Below are positions 9,144 through 19,693 of a stretch of 64,000 nt of DNA, piece by piece (within the stretch, counting starts at the first letter, position 1; every line of letters starts with the position of its first letter). This stretch comes from an uncultured Hoeflea sp. GTDB lineage: Bacteria > Pseudomonadota > Alphaproteobacteria > Rhizobiales > Rhizobiaceae. Location: positions 1,860,001-1,924,000 of the forward strand of contig NZ_CANMVK010000001.1 of assembly GCF_947501405.1 (NCBI RefSeq), written 5' to 3'. The translations under genes were made by a program, and so were the position numbers. Under the pieces are notes generated by a model. The model was not told the DNA's origin and searched no databases. It was given only the letters and a program-made list of their open reading frames with translations.

Positions 9144-10457
9144 ATGCATTCCCTGCGCCCCCTCATCCCGCTTCTGACCACCGCCGGCGTGCTGCTGGCG
9201 GGGAACGGGCTGCAGGGCACACTGATTACCCTGCGCGGCTCGGCGGAAGGGTTTTCGGCCACCGTGATCGGGTTGTCGGGTGCCGGGTATTTCTTCGGTT
9301 TCATCATCGGCTGCTGGGTCACGCCGTGGATCTTGCGAACCGCCGGGCACATTCGCGCCTTTGCCGCGCTAGCGGCGATTGCGGCCTGTGCCTCACTGGC
9401 TATGGTCACCGTCATCGATCCGTTCTTCTGGTTCTTGATGCGTCTGGTGACCGGGGTCTGTTTCGCCTCGATGTTTGCCAATGTGGAAAGCTGGATCAAC
9501 GCGCAGGTCACCAACACCAACCGCGCGCGCACGCTGGCGGTTTACCGCTTCGTGGATCTGGGAGCCGTTACGCTGTCGCAATATATGCTGCCCCTGTTCG
9601 GCATTGACGGTTTCGAGATTTTCGCCGTGATGACCATGCTGATCATCCTGTCGATCGTGCCGGTGTCGCTGGCCGACCGCTCCAATCCGGCGCCGCCGGC
9701 GCCGTTTTCCTTCAACCCGAAACTGCTCTGGGCGGTGTCGCCGCTGGCCTGCGCGGGCGCAATCACGGTGGGGCTGACCACGGCTTCGTTCCGTTCGGTG
9801 GGCCCGCTCTATGCCGAAGGCCTGGGGCTGCAGGTCACCGACATCGCCTCGTTCATGAGCGCCGGCATCATCGGCGGCATCGTGCTGCAATACCCGCTGG
9901 GCTATCTCTCCGACATCATCAGCCGCCGGTCGGTTTTGCTGATGGCCACCACCGGCTCGACCCTTGCAGGCCTGTTTCTGGTCTGGTTCGCGGGCGGCGA
10001 TGTGGCGCTCAACCTGATCGGCATCTTCCTGTGGGGCGCCTTCACCATGCCGCTTTATTCGCTGTCGGCGGCGCATGCCAATGACAAGGCCAAGGCCGGG
10101 GAGTTCGTGCAGATCGCCTCGGGTCTGATGTTCTTCTGGGCGATCGGCGCGTCGATCGGCCCGCTGCTGTCGGCGGTGCTGGTGGACTGGTTCGGACCGG
10201 TGGCGTTCTTCACCTATGCCTGCTCGATGCATGGCGCATTCGTGATCTACACCATCGTGCGGATTGTTCGCGGCGCGCCGGACGAGCCTGATCGCGGCCG
10301 CTTCGCTGCTGTGCTTCGAACCTCGCCGGTGTTTGCGCGCATGGCCCAGCAATCGGTTCAGGGCGAGACCGCCAAGAGCGGGGCAAACCCGGCCGATGGC
10401 AGCGAAGGCGGGGATGAAGCGCGCGGGGGAGAAGACAAACCCGAAAATTCCCGCTAA
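9144..10457 (+). CDS. MFS transporter, YcaD-like
   Basis: A 437-residue inner-membrane protein with about twelve transmembrane segments in two halves. It carries the MFS loop pattern [14 protein letters not shown] between helices 8 and 9, where GxxxDxxxRR is conserved. The N-terminal half resembles the YcaD/UMF2 group of putative exporters. The cytoplasmic C-terminus is long, hydrophilic and rich in Gly, Glu and Asp (about 60 residues after the last helix). The substrate is unknown. It is divergent from aspS, and rnd follows 9 bases after its stop, so the two may be co-transcribed. Confidence 0.8.
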   Translation: MHSLRPLIPLLTTAGVLLAGNGLQGTLITLRGSAEGFSATVIGLSGAGYFFGFIIGCWVTPWILRTAGHIRAFAALAAIAACASLAMVTVIDPFFWFLMRLVTGVCFASMFANVESWINAQVTNTNRARTLAVYRFVDLGAVTLSQYMLPLFGIDGFEIFAVMTMLIILSIVPVSLADRSNPAPPAPFSFNPKLLWAVSPLACAGAITVGLTTASFRSVGPLYAEGLGLQVTDIASFMSAGIIGGIVLQYPLGYLSDIISRRSVLLMATTGSTLAGLFLVWFAGGDVALNLIGIFLWGAFTMPLYSLSAAHANDKAKAGEFVQIASGLMFFWAIGASIGPLLSAVLVDWFGPVAFFTYACSMHGAFVIYTIVRIVRGAPDEPDRGRFAAVLRTSPVFARMAQQSVQGETAKSGANPADGSEGGDEARGGEDKPENSR

Positions 10458-10466
10458 ACGCCAAGC

Positions 10467-11618
10467 ATGGACATGATTACAACGACCGAGGCGCTTGCCG
10501 CCTTTTGCGCCCGCCTTGCAGCCCATGACTTCGTCACCGTCGACACAGAGTTCTTGAGGGAAACCACCTACTGGCCCGAGCTGTGCCTGATCCAGATGGC
10601 CGGCCCCGAGGACGACGGCATCGTTGATCCGCTCGCTCAAGGGATTGATCTGCAACCATTTTACGATCTGATGGCGGACACATCAGTGGTCAAGGTGTTC
10701 CACGCCGCGCGTCAGGACATCGAAATCATCGTCAATCGCGGCGATCTGGTTCCACACCCGATCTTCGACACCCAGGTTGCCGCCATGGTGTGCGGCTTCG
10801 GCGATTCGATCTCCTATGACCAGTTGGTCTCGCGTATCACCGGGGCGCATATCGACAAGTCATCGCGGTTTACCGATTGGAGCCGGCGGCCGCTTTCGGA
10901 CAAGCAGCTCGATTACGCACTTGCCGATGTCACCCATTTGCGCGACGTCTACGCCGAGTTGCTCGGCCGGCTTACCGCCGAGGGCCGCAGCCATTGGGTC
11001 GCCGATGAAATGGCGATACTGGAATCGCGCGCAACTTACGAGATTGACCCCGCCGACGCCTGGCGGCGGCTGAAAATGCGGGTCAGGAAACCTATCGAAC
11101 TGTGCGTGCTTCAACACATCGCCGCATGGCGCGAACGCGAGGCGCGCAGCCGCAATGTGCCGCGCGGACGCATCTTGAAAGACGACGCGCTCTATGAGGT
11201 TGCCCAGCAACAACCCAAAACCGAGGAAGCGCTGGGGCGGCTGCGCACCATCCCCCGGGGCTGGGAGCGTTCGGCGCAGGGCGCTAAACTGACGGAGATC
11301 GTCAGCCAGGCGCTGGAGACGCCCAAGGAAGAGCTGCCGAAACTGCCGCGGCAACGGCAAGCGCCCGAAGGCGCACAGGCCGCGGTCGAATTGCTGAGAG
11401 TCCTGCTGAAGCTTACAGTGGAGCGGGAAAACGTCGCCGCCAAAATCATCGCCACGGCTGATGACCTGGAGGCCATCGCTGCGCAAGGCGACGACGCCGA
11501 TGTGGGCGCGCTCAAGGGCTGGCGGCGGGAGCTTTTCGGCGAGCGGGCGCTCAAGCTGATCCGCGGCGAACTGGCGCTTAAGTTTTCCGACAGGAAGGTT
11601 GACGCGGTGGAGCTTTGA
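10467..11618 (+). CDS. rnd: ribonuclease D
   Basis: 3'-5' exoribonuclease that trims tRNA precursors and other structured RNAs, 383 residues. The DEDDy exonuclease core is visible: Exo I with VDTEF (Asp26, Glu28), Exo II with FHAARQDIE, and Exo III with YALADVTHL, where Tyr and Asp are catalytic. The middle part (ELCVLQHIAAWRE...) is the HRDC domain that positions RNA. Two in-frame ATGs lie at 10467 and 10473. It starts 9 bases after the MFS gene and is convergent with the cfa-like gene. Confidence 0.92.
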   Translation: MDMITTTEALAAFCARLAAHDFVTVDTEFLRETTYWPELCLIQMAGPEDDGIVDPLAQGIDLQPFYDLMADTSVVKVFHAARQDIEIIVNRGDLVPHPIFDTQVAAMVCGFGDSISYDQLVSRITGAHIDKSSRFTDWSRRPLSDKQLDYALADVTHLRDVYAELLGRLTAEGRSHWVADEMAILESRATYEIDPADAWRRLKMRVRKPIELCVLQHIAAWREREARSRNVPRGRILKDDALYEVAQQQPKTEEALGRLRTIPRGWERSAQGAKLTEIVSQALETPKEELPKLPRQRQAPEGAQAAVELLRVLLKLTVERENVAAKIIATADDLEAIAAQGDDADVGALKGWRRELFGERALKLIRGELALKFSDRKVDAVEL

Positions 11619-11657
11619 GCTCTCTCCTCCTCCAAATCCGGCGATTGAGGCAGATCT

Positions 11658-12953
11658 CTAGCGATAGAGGTCTGCACGGGTCGGCGGCAGGCCGGCCGGG
11701 CCGCGCTGCACCTTGGTTGTCACGGTCTGGTAGAGGCGCACGGTGTTGCGTTCAAAAGCGATCGAGCAGCCGCCGAGATAGACCAGCCACAGCCTGGTCT
11801 TGACCTCGCCGACCTCGGCCACCGCCGCTTCGTAGTTGGCCAGCAGGCGGTCATGCCAGAGCCTGCAGGTGCGCTGGTAATGCTCGCGCCAGTTCTCAAC
11901 ATCATGAACCTCGAATCCGTGCTGTTCGAGCATGGTCACAGTGTTGCCGATATGGTCCAGCTCCCCGCCGGGGAAGATGTATTTGGTCAGGAGCTTGAAC
12001 TCCTTGTTCTTCTTGCGGAAGGTCTTGGCGTCTTTTTTGGCGGGCCGGGTGATGGCGTGATGGAGATAGATGCCGCCGGGCTTGAGCACCCGCGCGATGG
12101 TTGAGTAATAGGTCGGATAATTGTCGATGCCGATGGCTTCATGCATCCCGATCGAGGAGATCTTGTCGAACTCGCCGGCCACTTTTGCGTAATCAATCAA
12201 TACGAAATTGACCTTGTCTGCCAAACCAAGCTGCTCGGCCTTGGCCTGGGCGTATTCGAGCTGGTTTTCGGACAGAGTGACGCCGGTGACGTGCACCCCG
12301 AAATTGGCCGCGGCATAAAGCGCCAGCGAGCCCCAGCCGAAACCGATGTCGAGCATCTTGTCGCCGGGTTTCAGCCGCAGCTTGCGGCAGATCATCTCCA
12401 GCTTGTCAGTCTGCATCTGATGGATGTCATTGTCCCAGTTGGTGCAATAACCGCAGGTGTAAACCATCTGATCGTCCAGGAAGAGCCGATAGAAGGCGTT
12501 GGAGACATCATAGTGATAGGCGATGTTTTTCTGGTTTTCCTCGGCATTTCCATCGGAGGGTTTTTCATCCGGCTGATCGCTGAGCGGCCAGGGGCCGCCC
12601 TTGTTCAAGAACAGGAATTTTCTCAGCGTGTTGGCCACCTGGAACTTGCTCAACTGCTTGCGGATTTCGCGGGTGCGCACCTTGGGCCGCCGCGCCAGCA
12701 GGTCGAACAAGTCGCCATTCTCGAAATCGATGCGCTTGGAAACCCAGAGATTGAGGAGAGTTTCGGGCTGCGGCGAGCGCATCAGCGCTGCGACCAGGTT
12801 TTCATCGGCGAGACGGATGGTGAAGGCGCCCGGGGCCAGGTCCTCCGGCACTGTCGAACCGTCCCAGAGCCGGAAGCCGATATCAAGCTCGAGGATCTGG
12901 CGCGCATGTGCCAAAAGCTTGCGAAAACTCTTCAGGCGGCTGTTCGTACTCAT
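11658..12953 (-). CDS. cyclopropane-fatty-acid synthase-like methyltransferase (copy 1)
   Basis: SAM-dependent enzyme of the CFA/CmaS family, 431 residues, expected to add a methylene bridge to unsaturated acyl chains of membrane phospholipids. The N-terminal helical domain of about 130 residues precedes the methyltransferase fold. The SAM motif is MLDIGFGWGSLALYAA, and NIAYHYDVSNAFY is the family hallmark before it. The conserved Glu in MHEAIG and the YIFPGGELD motif are also present. Start ATG 12953 gives the usual N-terminus; the frame stays open to 13223 but adds non-homologous Pro/Arg-rich sequence. A diverged paralogue lies at 26185. Confidence 0.88.
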   Translation of the reverse strand: MSTNSRLKSFRKLLAHARQILELDIGFRLWDGSTVPEDLAPGAFTIRLADENLVAALMRSPQPETLLNLWVSKRIDFENGDLFDLLARRPKVRTREIRKQLSKFQVANTLRKFLFLNKGGPWPLSDQPDEKPSDGNAEENQKNIAYHYDVSNAFYRLFLDDQMVYTCGYCTNWDNDIHQMQTDKLEMICRKLRLKPGDKMLDIGFGWGSLALYAAANFGVHVTGVTLSENQLEYAQAKAEQLGLADKVNFVLIDYAKVAGEFDKISSIGMHEAIGIDNYPTYYSTIARVLKPGGIYLHHAITRPAKKDAKTFRKKNKEFKLLTKYIFPGGELDHIGNTVTMLEQHGFEVHDVENWREHYQRTCRLWHDRLLANYEAAVAEVGEVKTRLWLVYLGGCSIAFERNTVRLYQTVTTKVQRGPAGLPPTRADLYR

Positions 12954-13409
12954 CGTCCAATGCTCCGTTGCAGGCGGCAGAATTTCACACCGTTGCGGCC
13001 AGACCCCGGCCAGATTGGCTGAAGGCCGTGGTCGCCGCCAAGCTTTAGCCGACCTGTGGCGCGAGACAAGCCCGGATGATGGTTTTGTGGATGGGGATTG
13101 AGCCGGACGCCGCGTGCCATTCGCGGCTGAGGGCGTAACCGGCAGTAAAGGGCGGCCGCTGTTCAATGCGATGATCAAGCCAAAATCGGTCGGATATGGC
13201 AGACTGTCCTTGATCAGATGCACAAAGCGGCAATGCGGCTTGATTGCAGATCGCCTGGGGTTCGGTTGTCAGGTGGTTCCGTCTGATATGAACCTTTGGC
13301 TGCAACCGGACGGAAGACGGCAGCCTACAGGGGCATGATCAGACTTGGCCGCGGCGCGCCTGCAGCCGCTTTCAATCGCTCAAGCGCGTTCAACAATGGA
13401 GGAAAGTTG
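12954..13409. other. long divergent intergenic region
   Basis: About 455 bases between the cfa-like and DUF1428 genes, carrying both promoters. GGAGGAAAG at 13398-13406 is the ribosome site of the DUF1428 gene. Short frames are present, but none has a recognisable product, and I see no clear operator. Confidence 0.4.
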
Positions 13410-13757
13410 ATGGCATACATGGACGGATTCATGGCAGCGGTGAAGACCGCGCAGAAGGATGAATACAAGGCATTTGCCGAATTCGCGGCGGGTGTGTTCA
13501 AGGACCACGGAGCGCTGGGTCTGATCGAATGCTGGGGTGATGATGTGCCTGACGGCAAGCTTACCTCGTTTCCGATGGCGGTCAGACTGGAAGAGGATGA
13601 AACCGTGGTGCTTTCCTGGATCCGCTGGCCCGACAAGGAAACCCGCAACGCCGGGCATGACGCGGTGTTCAACGACGCGCGCATGGTCAATGCCGAGATG
13701 CCGTTTGACGGCTCCCGCATGATATTCGGTGGTTTCGAGCTGCTGATGGAAGCCTGA
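13410..13757 (+). CDS. DUF1428 family protein
   Basis: A 115-residue cytoplasmic protein of the DUF1428 family, a ferredoxin-like (dimeric alpha-beta barrel) fold. Conserved pieces are YMDGFMAAV near the start, GLIECWGDDVPDGKLTSF in the middle, and FDGSRMIFGGFE at the end. The family's biochemical role is not established. The start is well supported by GGAGGAAAG 4-12 bases upstream. The single gene faces away from the cfa-like gene and is convergent with ppx. Confidence 0.88.
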   Translation: MAYMDGFMAAVKTAQKDEYKAFAEFAAGVFKDHGALGLIECWGDDVPDGKLTSFPMAVRLEEDETVVLSWIRWPDKETRNAGHDAVFNDARMVNAEMPFDGSRMIFGGFELLMEA

Positions 13758-13817
13758 GCCCGGCCCGGCGTTTCAGATCACGCTGCGCCGGGTTCCGCCT
13801 GGAAGCACCGCGCCGGA

Positions 13818-15344
13818 TCAGGTCAGGCGCATGCCGAGTTTCTTGCCGGTCAGTTTGGCGAGCTGCTGCAATCGCCCTTCCGGCCGTTCGCCCATGAAGT
13901 TCTCGTAGGCGCGCGGCACCACCAGCACGATGTCAACGCCGCCGTCGCCGGGCCCGGCAGGTTCAAATGCGAGCTGGGGGATAATCCCCGGCATCGAGGC
14001 GGAGAACAGATAAACCACCCGCAAAAGCCCGCCCAGGAGCTTGGCGTAATCTTGGTATTTGGGGCCGGCAATCTCCGCCAGGCGCGACGACACGCCGTCG
14101 TCACTGAGGCCTTCAAATCGAAAATAGTTGGTCAAGGCAATGTAGGCCCGGCCGCCATGGCTGATTCCGGTAAAGGTGCTGTGGGCGATGATGTTGAGCG
14201 CCTGGAGCCCCCGGTAGTCGGGATGGGCCCGCCAGGAGATGTCGGCCAGCAGGCAGGCCGCCTGGCGGTAGCGGGCATCTTCGTCGCTCTCTTTGACGCC
14301 GAAGACGGGAAACATCCGGCCGGTCCAGGCGGCGAGTTCGCGGGCGTGCTCGGGCGAACGGGCGCGCAGGATCGCCAGTTCGTTCGCGGCGGTCAGCAAC
14401 GGGTCGCTTGCGGCCTCTTCATCGCCGAGCAACGAGTAGAGATAGCCCTCGCGCACGCCGAGTGCTGAAAAGCTGACCCGGTCCGCTTTCATGATCGAAA
14501 GCACTTCCTGTAGCGCCACCGCGCCATAGGGCAGCAGCGAACGCCGGTTGCGCGAAATCGCCTTGATGGCGTCGATCTTGGACTGTTTCATGGCCGCGAC
14601 CTCGCCAAGAAACTCGATCGCCTCGGAGCTTTCGATCTCGTAGGCCTGCATCATGTGCAGCGGATATCGACGGATATCCATGTGCAGCTTGGCAAGGTTG
14701 CGCCAGGTGCCGCCGACGGCATAAAAAGTACGCCCGGTGCCGCCCGGCAAAACCCGGGTCTTCTTCAAGTGTTTGCGGGCGATGGCGCGGGCCTTGGCGA
14801 TGGAGTTGCCCGACAGCTCGGCGAGCCGCAGACCGCCCAGCGGCAAGGTCTGCCCGCCCGAATGGCTCCCGTCGCGAATATCGACGAGTTCGAGCGATCC
14901 GCCGCCCAGATCGCCGGCAACGCCATCGGGTCGGAAATATCCGGAAATGATGCCGAGCGCGGAAAAGCGCGCCTCTTCCTCACCGGTGAGAATACGGATG
15001 CGCCGCCCGAGAATTGCTTCGGCATTCCCGATGAAGGCCGGGCCGTTTTCCGCTTCGCGCGCGGCGGCAGTGGCGAGCACATGCATTTCAGTGGCACTCG
15101 CCTGCTCGGACAGCGCCCGGAACCGCCTAAGCGCGGACAGCGCCCGGGCAATGGCGGTCTCGTCCATGCGCCCGTTGGCCGCGAGACCGCGACCCAGCCC
15201 GCACAGCACTTTCTCATTGAACAGCACCGACGGCGCGCGGTTGAGCCCTTCATAGATCACCAGGCGCACCGAATTGGAGCCGATATCGACCACCGAGACG
15301 GGATTTATGCCGGGCAGACGCCCCTGCGCTTCCGATTCCACCAT
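13818..15344 (-). CDS. ppx: exopolyphosphatase / Ppx-GppA family phosphatase
   Basis: Processively removes phosphate from the ends of polyphosphate, or acts on pppGpp. It is 508 residues long with the actin-like ASKHA fold. The first phosphate loop is VVDIGSNSVRLVIYE (residues 18-32), and the second is GDLGGGSLELVDI. Catalytic Glu is expected in the ATAAAREAENG region. The helical C-terminal part is the HD-type domain of long Ppx proteins. It follows ppk on the same strand with a gap of about 200 bases; the pairing makes a polyphosphate role more likely than GppA activity. Confidence 0.9.
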   Translation of the reverse strand: MVESEAQGRLPGINPVSVVDIGSNSVRLVIYEGLNRAPSVLFNEKVLCGLGRGLAANGRMDETAIARALSALRRFRALSEQASATEMHVLATAAAREAENGPAFIGNAEAILGRRIRILTGEEEARFSALGIISGYFRPDGVAGDLGGGSLELVDIRDGSHSGGQTLPLGGLRLAELSGNSIAKARAIARKHLKKTRVLPGGTGRTFYAVGGTWRNLAKLHMDIRRYPLHMMQAYEIESSEAIEFLGEVAAMKQSKIDAIKAISRNRRSLLPYGAVALQEVLSIMKADRVSFSALGVREGYLYSLLGDEEAASDPLLTAANELAILRARSPEHARELAAWTGRMFPVFGVKESDEDARYRQAACLLADISWRAHPDYRGLQALNIIAHSTFTGISHGGRAYIALTNYFRFEGLSDDGVSSRLAEIAGPKYQDYAKLLGGLLRVVYLFSASMPGIIPQLAFEPAGPGDGGVDIVLVVPRAYENFMGERPEGRLQQLAKLTGKKLGMRLT

Positions 15345-15541
15345 GGTCAGGACAATTCACTGTTGGCTGGATACATCATGCGCGTTGAGCTTTGGCGCAT
15401 GACACCGGGGTTTGGCAAGCGCGCACTGTGTTCAGGCGTGAATTGGCTTTGGATAGAGCCCGGAAAGCGCCAAACCGTCGCGCCGGAGGGCAATGGCCGG
15501 CCGAAACCATGAGGCACGCGAGCCCAGTCGCGGCGGCCTGC

Positions 15542-17755
15542 TCAGCGGTTGCTGTGGGTGGATTGCGCCACGCGATGGGCAATCAGCTTGGGCGCGTTTG
15601 ATTTCAGCGCCTCCCCGCGTCCCGACAGGCTGGGATTGGTCATGAAATAATGCTGGGCGTTGAACGGTTCTTCATCCTCACCGGGTTCCATCCGGCGCGA
15701 AGTGCCATCGGGCAGGATTTCGTAGCTTTGCTGATTGTCGATCATGTTGCCGAGCATGATCTGGGAGAGCACCTGCTCATGCACGGTCTTGTTGTTGATC
15801 GGCACCAGGGTTTCGACCCGTCGGTCGAGATTGCGCGGCATCAGATCGGCCGAGCTGATATAGACCAGCGCCTCGGCCGAGGGCAGCCCCTGTCCGTTGC
15901 CGAAACAATAGATGCGGCTGTGCTCGAGAAAGCGGCCGACGATCGATTTGACCCGGATGCGCTCGGACAGGCCCGGCACCAGCGGCCTCAGGCAGCAAAT
16001 GCCGCGCACCACCAGATCGATCTCGACGCCTGCCTGGCTTGCCCGGTAAAGCGCATCGATGATCTCGGGATCGACCAGCGAGTTCATTTTCATCCACACC
16101 GCTGCGGGCCTGCCAGCCTCGACATGCAGGATCTCCTCCTCGATATGATCGAGAATGCGGGTGCGCAGATCAAGCGGCGATATGGCGAGCTTGCTCAGGC
16201 TTTCGGGTTCGCCATAGCCGGTGATGAAATTGAACACATGGGCGACATCGCGCGCCACCACCGGATCGCAGGTGAAATAGGACAGATCGGTGTAAATCTT
16301 GGCGGTGATCGGGTGATAATTGCCGGTGCCGAGATGGCAGTAGGACACCAGCTTGCCCTCCTCCCGGCGTACGATCAGCGACATCTTGGAGTGGGTCTTC
16401 AGTTCGAGAAAACCGAACACCACCTGCACACCGGCGCGCTCGAGGTCGCGCGCCCAGCGAATGTTGGCCTCCTCGTCAAACCGCGCCTTGAGTTCGACCA
16501 GCGCTGTGACCGATTTTCCGGCATCGGCGGCATCAATCAGCGCGCGCACGATGGGGCTGTCATTGGAGGTGCGGTAAAGCGTCTGTTTGATCGCCAGCAC
16601 GTCGGGGTCGCGCGCAGCCTGGAACAGGAACTGCACCACCGCATCGAAACTCTCATAGGGGTGATGGATCACCAGATCCTTTTCGCGGATGGCGGCTAGC
16701 GTGTCGCCGGCATGTTCGCGGATGCGCTCGGGGTAACGCGCATTGTAGGGCTCGAATTTGAGATCGTCGCGTGGCGCCTTGGTGATTTCCGACAGTGTGT
16801 TGAGCGCCAGCAATCCCGGCAGCACCGCGACCCGGTTTTCCGCGACATTGGTTTCGTGAACAACGAATTCACGCAGGCTCTGGGGCAGTTCGGAATCGAA
16901 CTCGATGCGGATCACCGAGCCGCGGCGGCGGCGTTTGAGCGCACTTTCAAACAGCCGCACCAGATCCTCGGCCTCTTCCTCCACCTCGATGTCGGAATCG
17001 CGAATGATGCGGAAGGTGCCGGAGCCGCGCACTTCATATCCCGGATAGAGCGAGGAAATGAACAGGCTGACCACATCTTCGAGCGTGATGTAGCGGATCG
17101 CACCCTCGAGATCAGGCAGCCGCAGGAAGCGGTTGAGCGCCACCGGCAAGCGGATCAGCGCGGTCATCGGCTCATTGGCCGATTTGGACGCCAGTTGCAG
17201 GCAGATCGAAAAGCCGAGATTGGGAATGAACGGGAATGGATGGGCCGGATCGATCGACAAGGGCGTAAGCACCGGAAAGATCGACTGCAGGAACTCATCC
17301 TCAAGCCAGGCCATGTCGCCTTCGGCCAGCGCCGAGGGCCTGACGAAGTGAATGTTCTCGCTGGCCAGATGCTGCTGCAGGATGGCAAGCGAGGCTTGCT
17401 GTTCGAGCTGCAGGCCGTCGATCTCCTCAAGGATGCGGTCCAGTTGCTCGGCGGGCGACAGGCCGTCGGGCGAGCGGTTGGTGATCCCCTCGCGCACCTG
17501 GCCCTCGAGGCCCGCAACACGGACCATGAAGAACTCGTCGAGATTGGCCGCGGAGATCGACAGGAAGCGAATGCGCTCAAGCAGCGGATGGCTGACATTG
17601 AGCGTTTCCTCAAGCACGCGGCGATTGAACTGCAGCCAGGAAAACTCGCGATTGACGAACCGTTCGGGGCTGGTGGTGAGATCGGTTCCCGGCGCAACAT
17701 CGGTGACCGGATCCACCCGCAACTCGCCCACGCCGGCACCTTCAATCATGTCCAT
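15542..17755 (-). CDS. ppk: polyphosphate kinase 1
   Basis: Makes polyphosphate from ATP reversibly through a phospho-His intermediate; 737 residues, the usual PPK1 length. The N and head domains are followed by two phospholipase-D-like catalytic domains. The phosphorylated His is in [14 protein letters not shown], preceded by the conserved [13 protein letters not shown] segment, with a second His motif near [12 protein letters not shown]. It sits between hdaA (60 bases upstream) and ppx on the same strand. It is probably part of one transcript with the genes from 20239 leftward. Confidence 0.95.
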   Translation of the reverse strand: MDMIEGAGVGELRVDPVTDVAPGTDLTTSPERFVNREFSWLQFNRRVLEETLNVSHPLLERIRFLSISAANLDEFFMVRVAGLEGQVREGITNRSPDGLSPAEQLDRILEEIDGLQLEQQASLAILQQHLASENIHFVRPSALAEGDMAWLEDEFLQSIFPVLTPLSIDPAHPFPFIPNLGFSICLQLASKSANEPMTALIRLPVALNRFLRLPDLEGAIRYITLEDVVSLFISSLYPGYEVRGSGTFRIIRDSDIEVEEEAEDLVRLFESALKRRRRGSVIRIEFDSELPQSLREFVVHETNVAENRVAVLPGLLALNTLSEITKAPRDDLKFEPYNARYPERIREHAGDTLAAIREKDLVIHHPYESFDAVVQFLFQAARDPDVLAIKQTLYRTSNDSPIVRALIDAADAGKSVTALVELKARFDEEANIRWARDLERAGVQVVFGFLELKTHSKMSLIVRREEGKLVSYCHLGTGNYHPITAKIYTDLSYFTCDPVVARDVAHVFNFITGYGEPESLSKLAISPLDLRTRILDHIEEEILHVEAGRPAAVWMKMNSLVDPEIIDALYRASQAGVEIDLVVRGICCLRPLVPGLSERIRVKSIVGRFLEHSRIYCFGNGQGLPSAEALVYISSADLMPRNLDRRVETLVPINNKTVHEQVLSQIMLGNMIDNQQSYEILPDGTSRRMEPGEDEEPFNAQHYFMTNPSLSGRGEALKSNAPKLIAHRVAQSTHSNR

Positions 17756-17815
17756 CTCTCACTCCACAGGCCCAGGTTCAGTCCGCCTTGCGTTTATAGC
17801 ACAACCAAGAAGGAA

Positions 17816-18517
17816 CTATGACAGTTGTGTGTCAGTGCCGTTGTCGATCTCGGCCAGCACCTCGGCGGCCAGCGCCCGGCTGATTTTGACACCGCGCGCC
17901 AGTGCAAGCCGGTCGAGCCGGTCAACGATGTGGTGCGCCGCCTCCAGCGACCGTTCCATGCGGGCAACCAGCCAGGCAATGATGCGGTCGTCGACTGCCA
18001 CCTGGCGATCGGCAAACAGTTTCAGCATCACCTGGGCCAGCAAATCCTCATCGGGCTCGCCGATTTCCACGACCGTTGCGGCCTTGAGTCGCGATGCCAG
18101 ATCCGGCAGGGCGACCGACCAGGCGGCGGGAAACGATCGCGCGGTCATCAGCAGGGTCTGGCCGTGCTCGCGCACCGCGTTGATGAGATGAAACAGCGTG
18201 TCGTCATCAAAGCCGGCGCGGTCCGCATCCTCCAGCAGGACCGGCGCCTGGGCGGCCGCGGCAATGGCCAGATTACCCGGATCGCCGGCCGTGATCGTGC
18301 TTGCTCCGGCGCGCTGTACCCAAATCGCTGCGAGATGAGATTTTCCGGACCCGGTGGGCCCGGCCAGGATGACCACCGGCGATTGCCAGTCGGGCCAGCG
18401 GTCCATCACCGCCACTGCGGCATTCAGGCTGTCAGAGACAATCAGATCATCGCGGCTCAAGCCGGAATCGTGGCCGAAAGCCAGCGGCAATTGCCGCGTC
18501 GCGGGCGGTCGTCCCAT
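17816..18517 (-). CDS. hdaA: DnaA-homologue replication regulator HdaA
   Basis: AAA+ protein related to the ATPase core of DnaA. Together with the sliding clamp it promotes hydrolysis of DnaA-ATP to prevent re-initiation, as described for Hda in E. coli and HdaA in Caulobacter. It is 233 residues long. QLPLAF at residues 9-14 is the clamp-binding motif, and GPTGSGKS at residues 53-60 is Walker A. LLEDADRA occupies the Walker B position, and an arginine-containing SRLKAA sensor follows. No DNA-binding domain IV is present. The start ATG overlaps the TGA of the upstream permease gene (ATGA), so translation is coupled. The ppk gene follows. Confidence 0.92.
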   Translation of the reverse strand: MGRPPATRQLPLAFGHDSGLSRDDLIVSDSLNAAVAVMDRWPDWQSPVVILAGPTGSGKSHLAAIWVQRAGASTITAGDPGNLAIAAAAQAPVLLEDADRAGFDDDTLFHLINAVREHGQTLLMTARSFPAAWSVALPDLASRLKAATVVEIGEPDEDLLAQVMLKLFADRQVAVDDRIIAWLVARMERSLEAAHHIVDRLDRLALARGVKISRALAAEVLAEIDNGTDTQLS

Positions 18518-19650
18518 CACTTGTTCCAGGTGCTGTCACCCTGTGCGGGCGGCGACGGCGCCTGCTCGGGCACGCGCCGGCCATGATAGAGATCACTGTC
18601 GAGATAGCGTGAGATTGCAAAGCGCATCAGCACGCCAACGCACGCCGCAGCGGGCACCGCGATCAGCATTCCGACAAATCCGAACAGTGCGCCGAAGGCG
18701 AACAATGCGAACATCAGCCACACCGGATGCAGGCCGACCGATGATCCCACCAGCCGCGGCTGCAGGATGTTGCCCTCAAAGAACTGACCCACGGCAAACA
18801 CCGCCACGACCGCGCCGATCATTACGAAGTCCGGCCAGAACTGGACAATCGCAACCACCAGAGCCAGCACCAGACCTACCATCGAACCAACATAGGGAAT
18901 GAAGCTGATGATGCCCGCGAACAGGCCGATCAGCAGGCCGAAATTGAGCCCGACGATCGACAGGCCAACCGCGTAGATGATGCCGAGGATCACACAGACG
19001 CTCCCCTGCCCGCGCACGAAGCCGGCAATGGCCCGGTCGATCTGCCGGGTGAGATCACGCACCGTCTCAACATGATCGCGCGGGACCCAGCTGTCGATCT
19101 TTTCGATCATCCGGTCCCAGTCGAGCAGCAGGTAAAACGCCACCACCGGAGTGACGACGAACAGCGCGGCAATGTCCAAAAGCGCCATGCCGGAGTTCCA
19201 GATCTGCTGGAAGATGGTGGCGACGAAGCCTGCGCCCTCGCTCAATAGCGCGGCAAAGCTGTCCTTGATCTGGTCGAGCTGGCCGCTCATCCATTCGGGC
19301 AGCAGCCTGTTTTCCGAGGTCAGCAGCGTCTGCAGTTGGGTGATGTAGCCCGGGATGCGCCCGCCCAGATCGGCGGCCTGGGTAACCAGCACGGGGATCA
19401 ACACGACCAGCGCCATCGCAAACAGCGCCACAAAGATGATCAGGATCACCCCGGTCGCCATTAACCGCGAGAGGCCGCGGCGCTCGAACCAGTCGGCCAC
19501 CGGGTCCAGGAAATAGGCCAGCGCCATGCCGGCGATGAACGGCAGCAGAATGGATCTGAACACCATCAGGAAGATGACGAACACGGCAAATGCAAGCAGC
19601 CAGAAAAAGACTTGCCGCCTGAGCGCTGACGGATCGATCTGGGTTGTCAT
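18517..19650 (-). CDS. AI-2E family transporter (PerM-like permease)
   Basis: A 377-residue inner-membrane protein of the AI-2E/PerM family. Hydrophobic helices cluster at the N-terminus (VFFWLLAFAVFVIFLMVF) and in the C-terminal half, with the family motif FIPYVGSMVGLV and the region PRLVGSSVGLHPVWLMF. Members have been linked to autoinducer-2 or ion export, but the substrate is usually unknown. GAGGGA about 6 bases upstream supports ATG 19650 over longer alternatives. It overlaps hdaA by one base pair group (ATGA), a common arrangement in Alphaproteobacteria. Confidence 0.88.
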   Translation of the reverse strand: MTTQIDPSALRRQVFFWLLAFAVFVIFLMVFRSILLPFIAGMALAYFLDPVADWFERRGLSRLMATGVILIIFVALFAMALVVLIPVLVTQAADLGGRIPGYITQLQTLLTSENRLLPEWMSGQLDQIKDSFAALLSEGAGFVATIFQQIWNSGMALLDIAALFVVTPVVAFYLLLDWDRMIEKIDSWVPRDHVETVRDLTRQIDRAIAGFVRGQGSVCVILGIIYAVGLSIVGLNFGLLIGLFAGIISFIPYVGSMVGLVLALVVAIVQFWPDFVMIGAVVAVFAVGQFFEGNILQPRLVGSSVGLHPVWLMFALFAFGALFGFVGMLIAVPAAACVGVLMRFAISRYLDSDLYHGRRVPEQAPSPPAQGDSTWNK

Positions 19651-19693
19651 GCTTCCCTCGCTTGCCGTGCCTTTGTTGCCGCGAACCCCCGGT

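Noticed and set aside
9393-10655. Long minus-strand open frame opposite the MFS gene
   Set aside because: Composition-driven shadow, rich in His/Arg/Gln; the plus-strand protein has clear membrane helices.
16712-17821. Plus-strand open frame opposite ppk
   Set aside because: Shadow of ppk with no start signal or homology.
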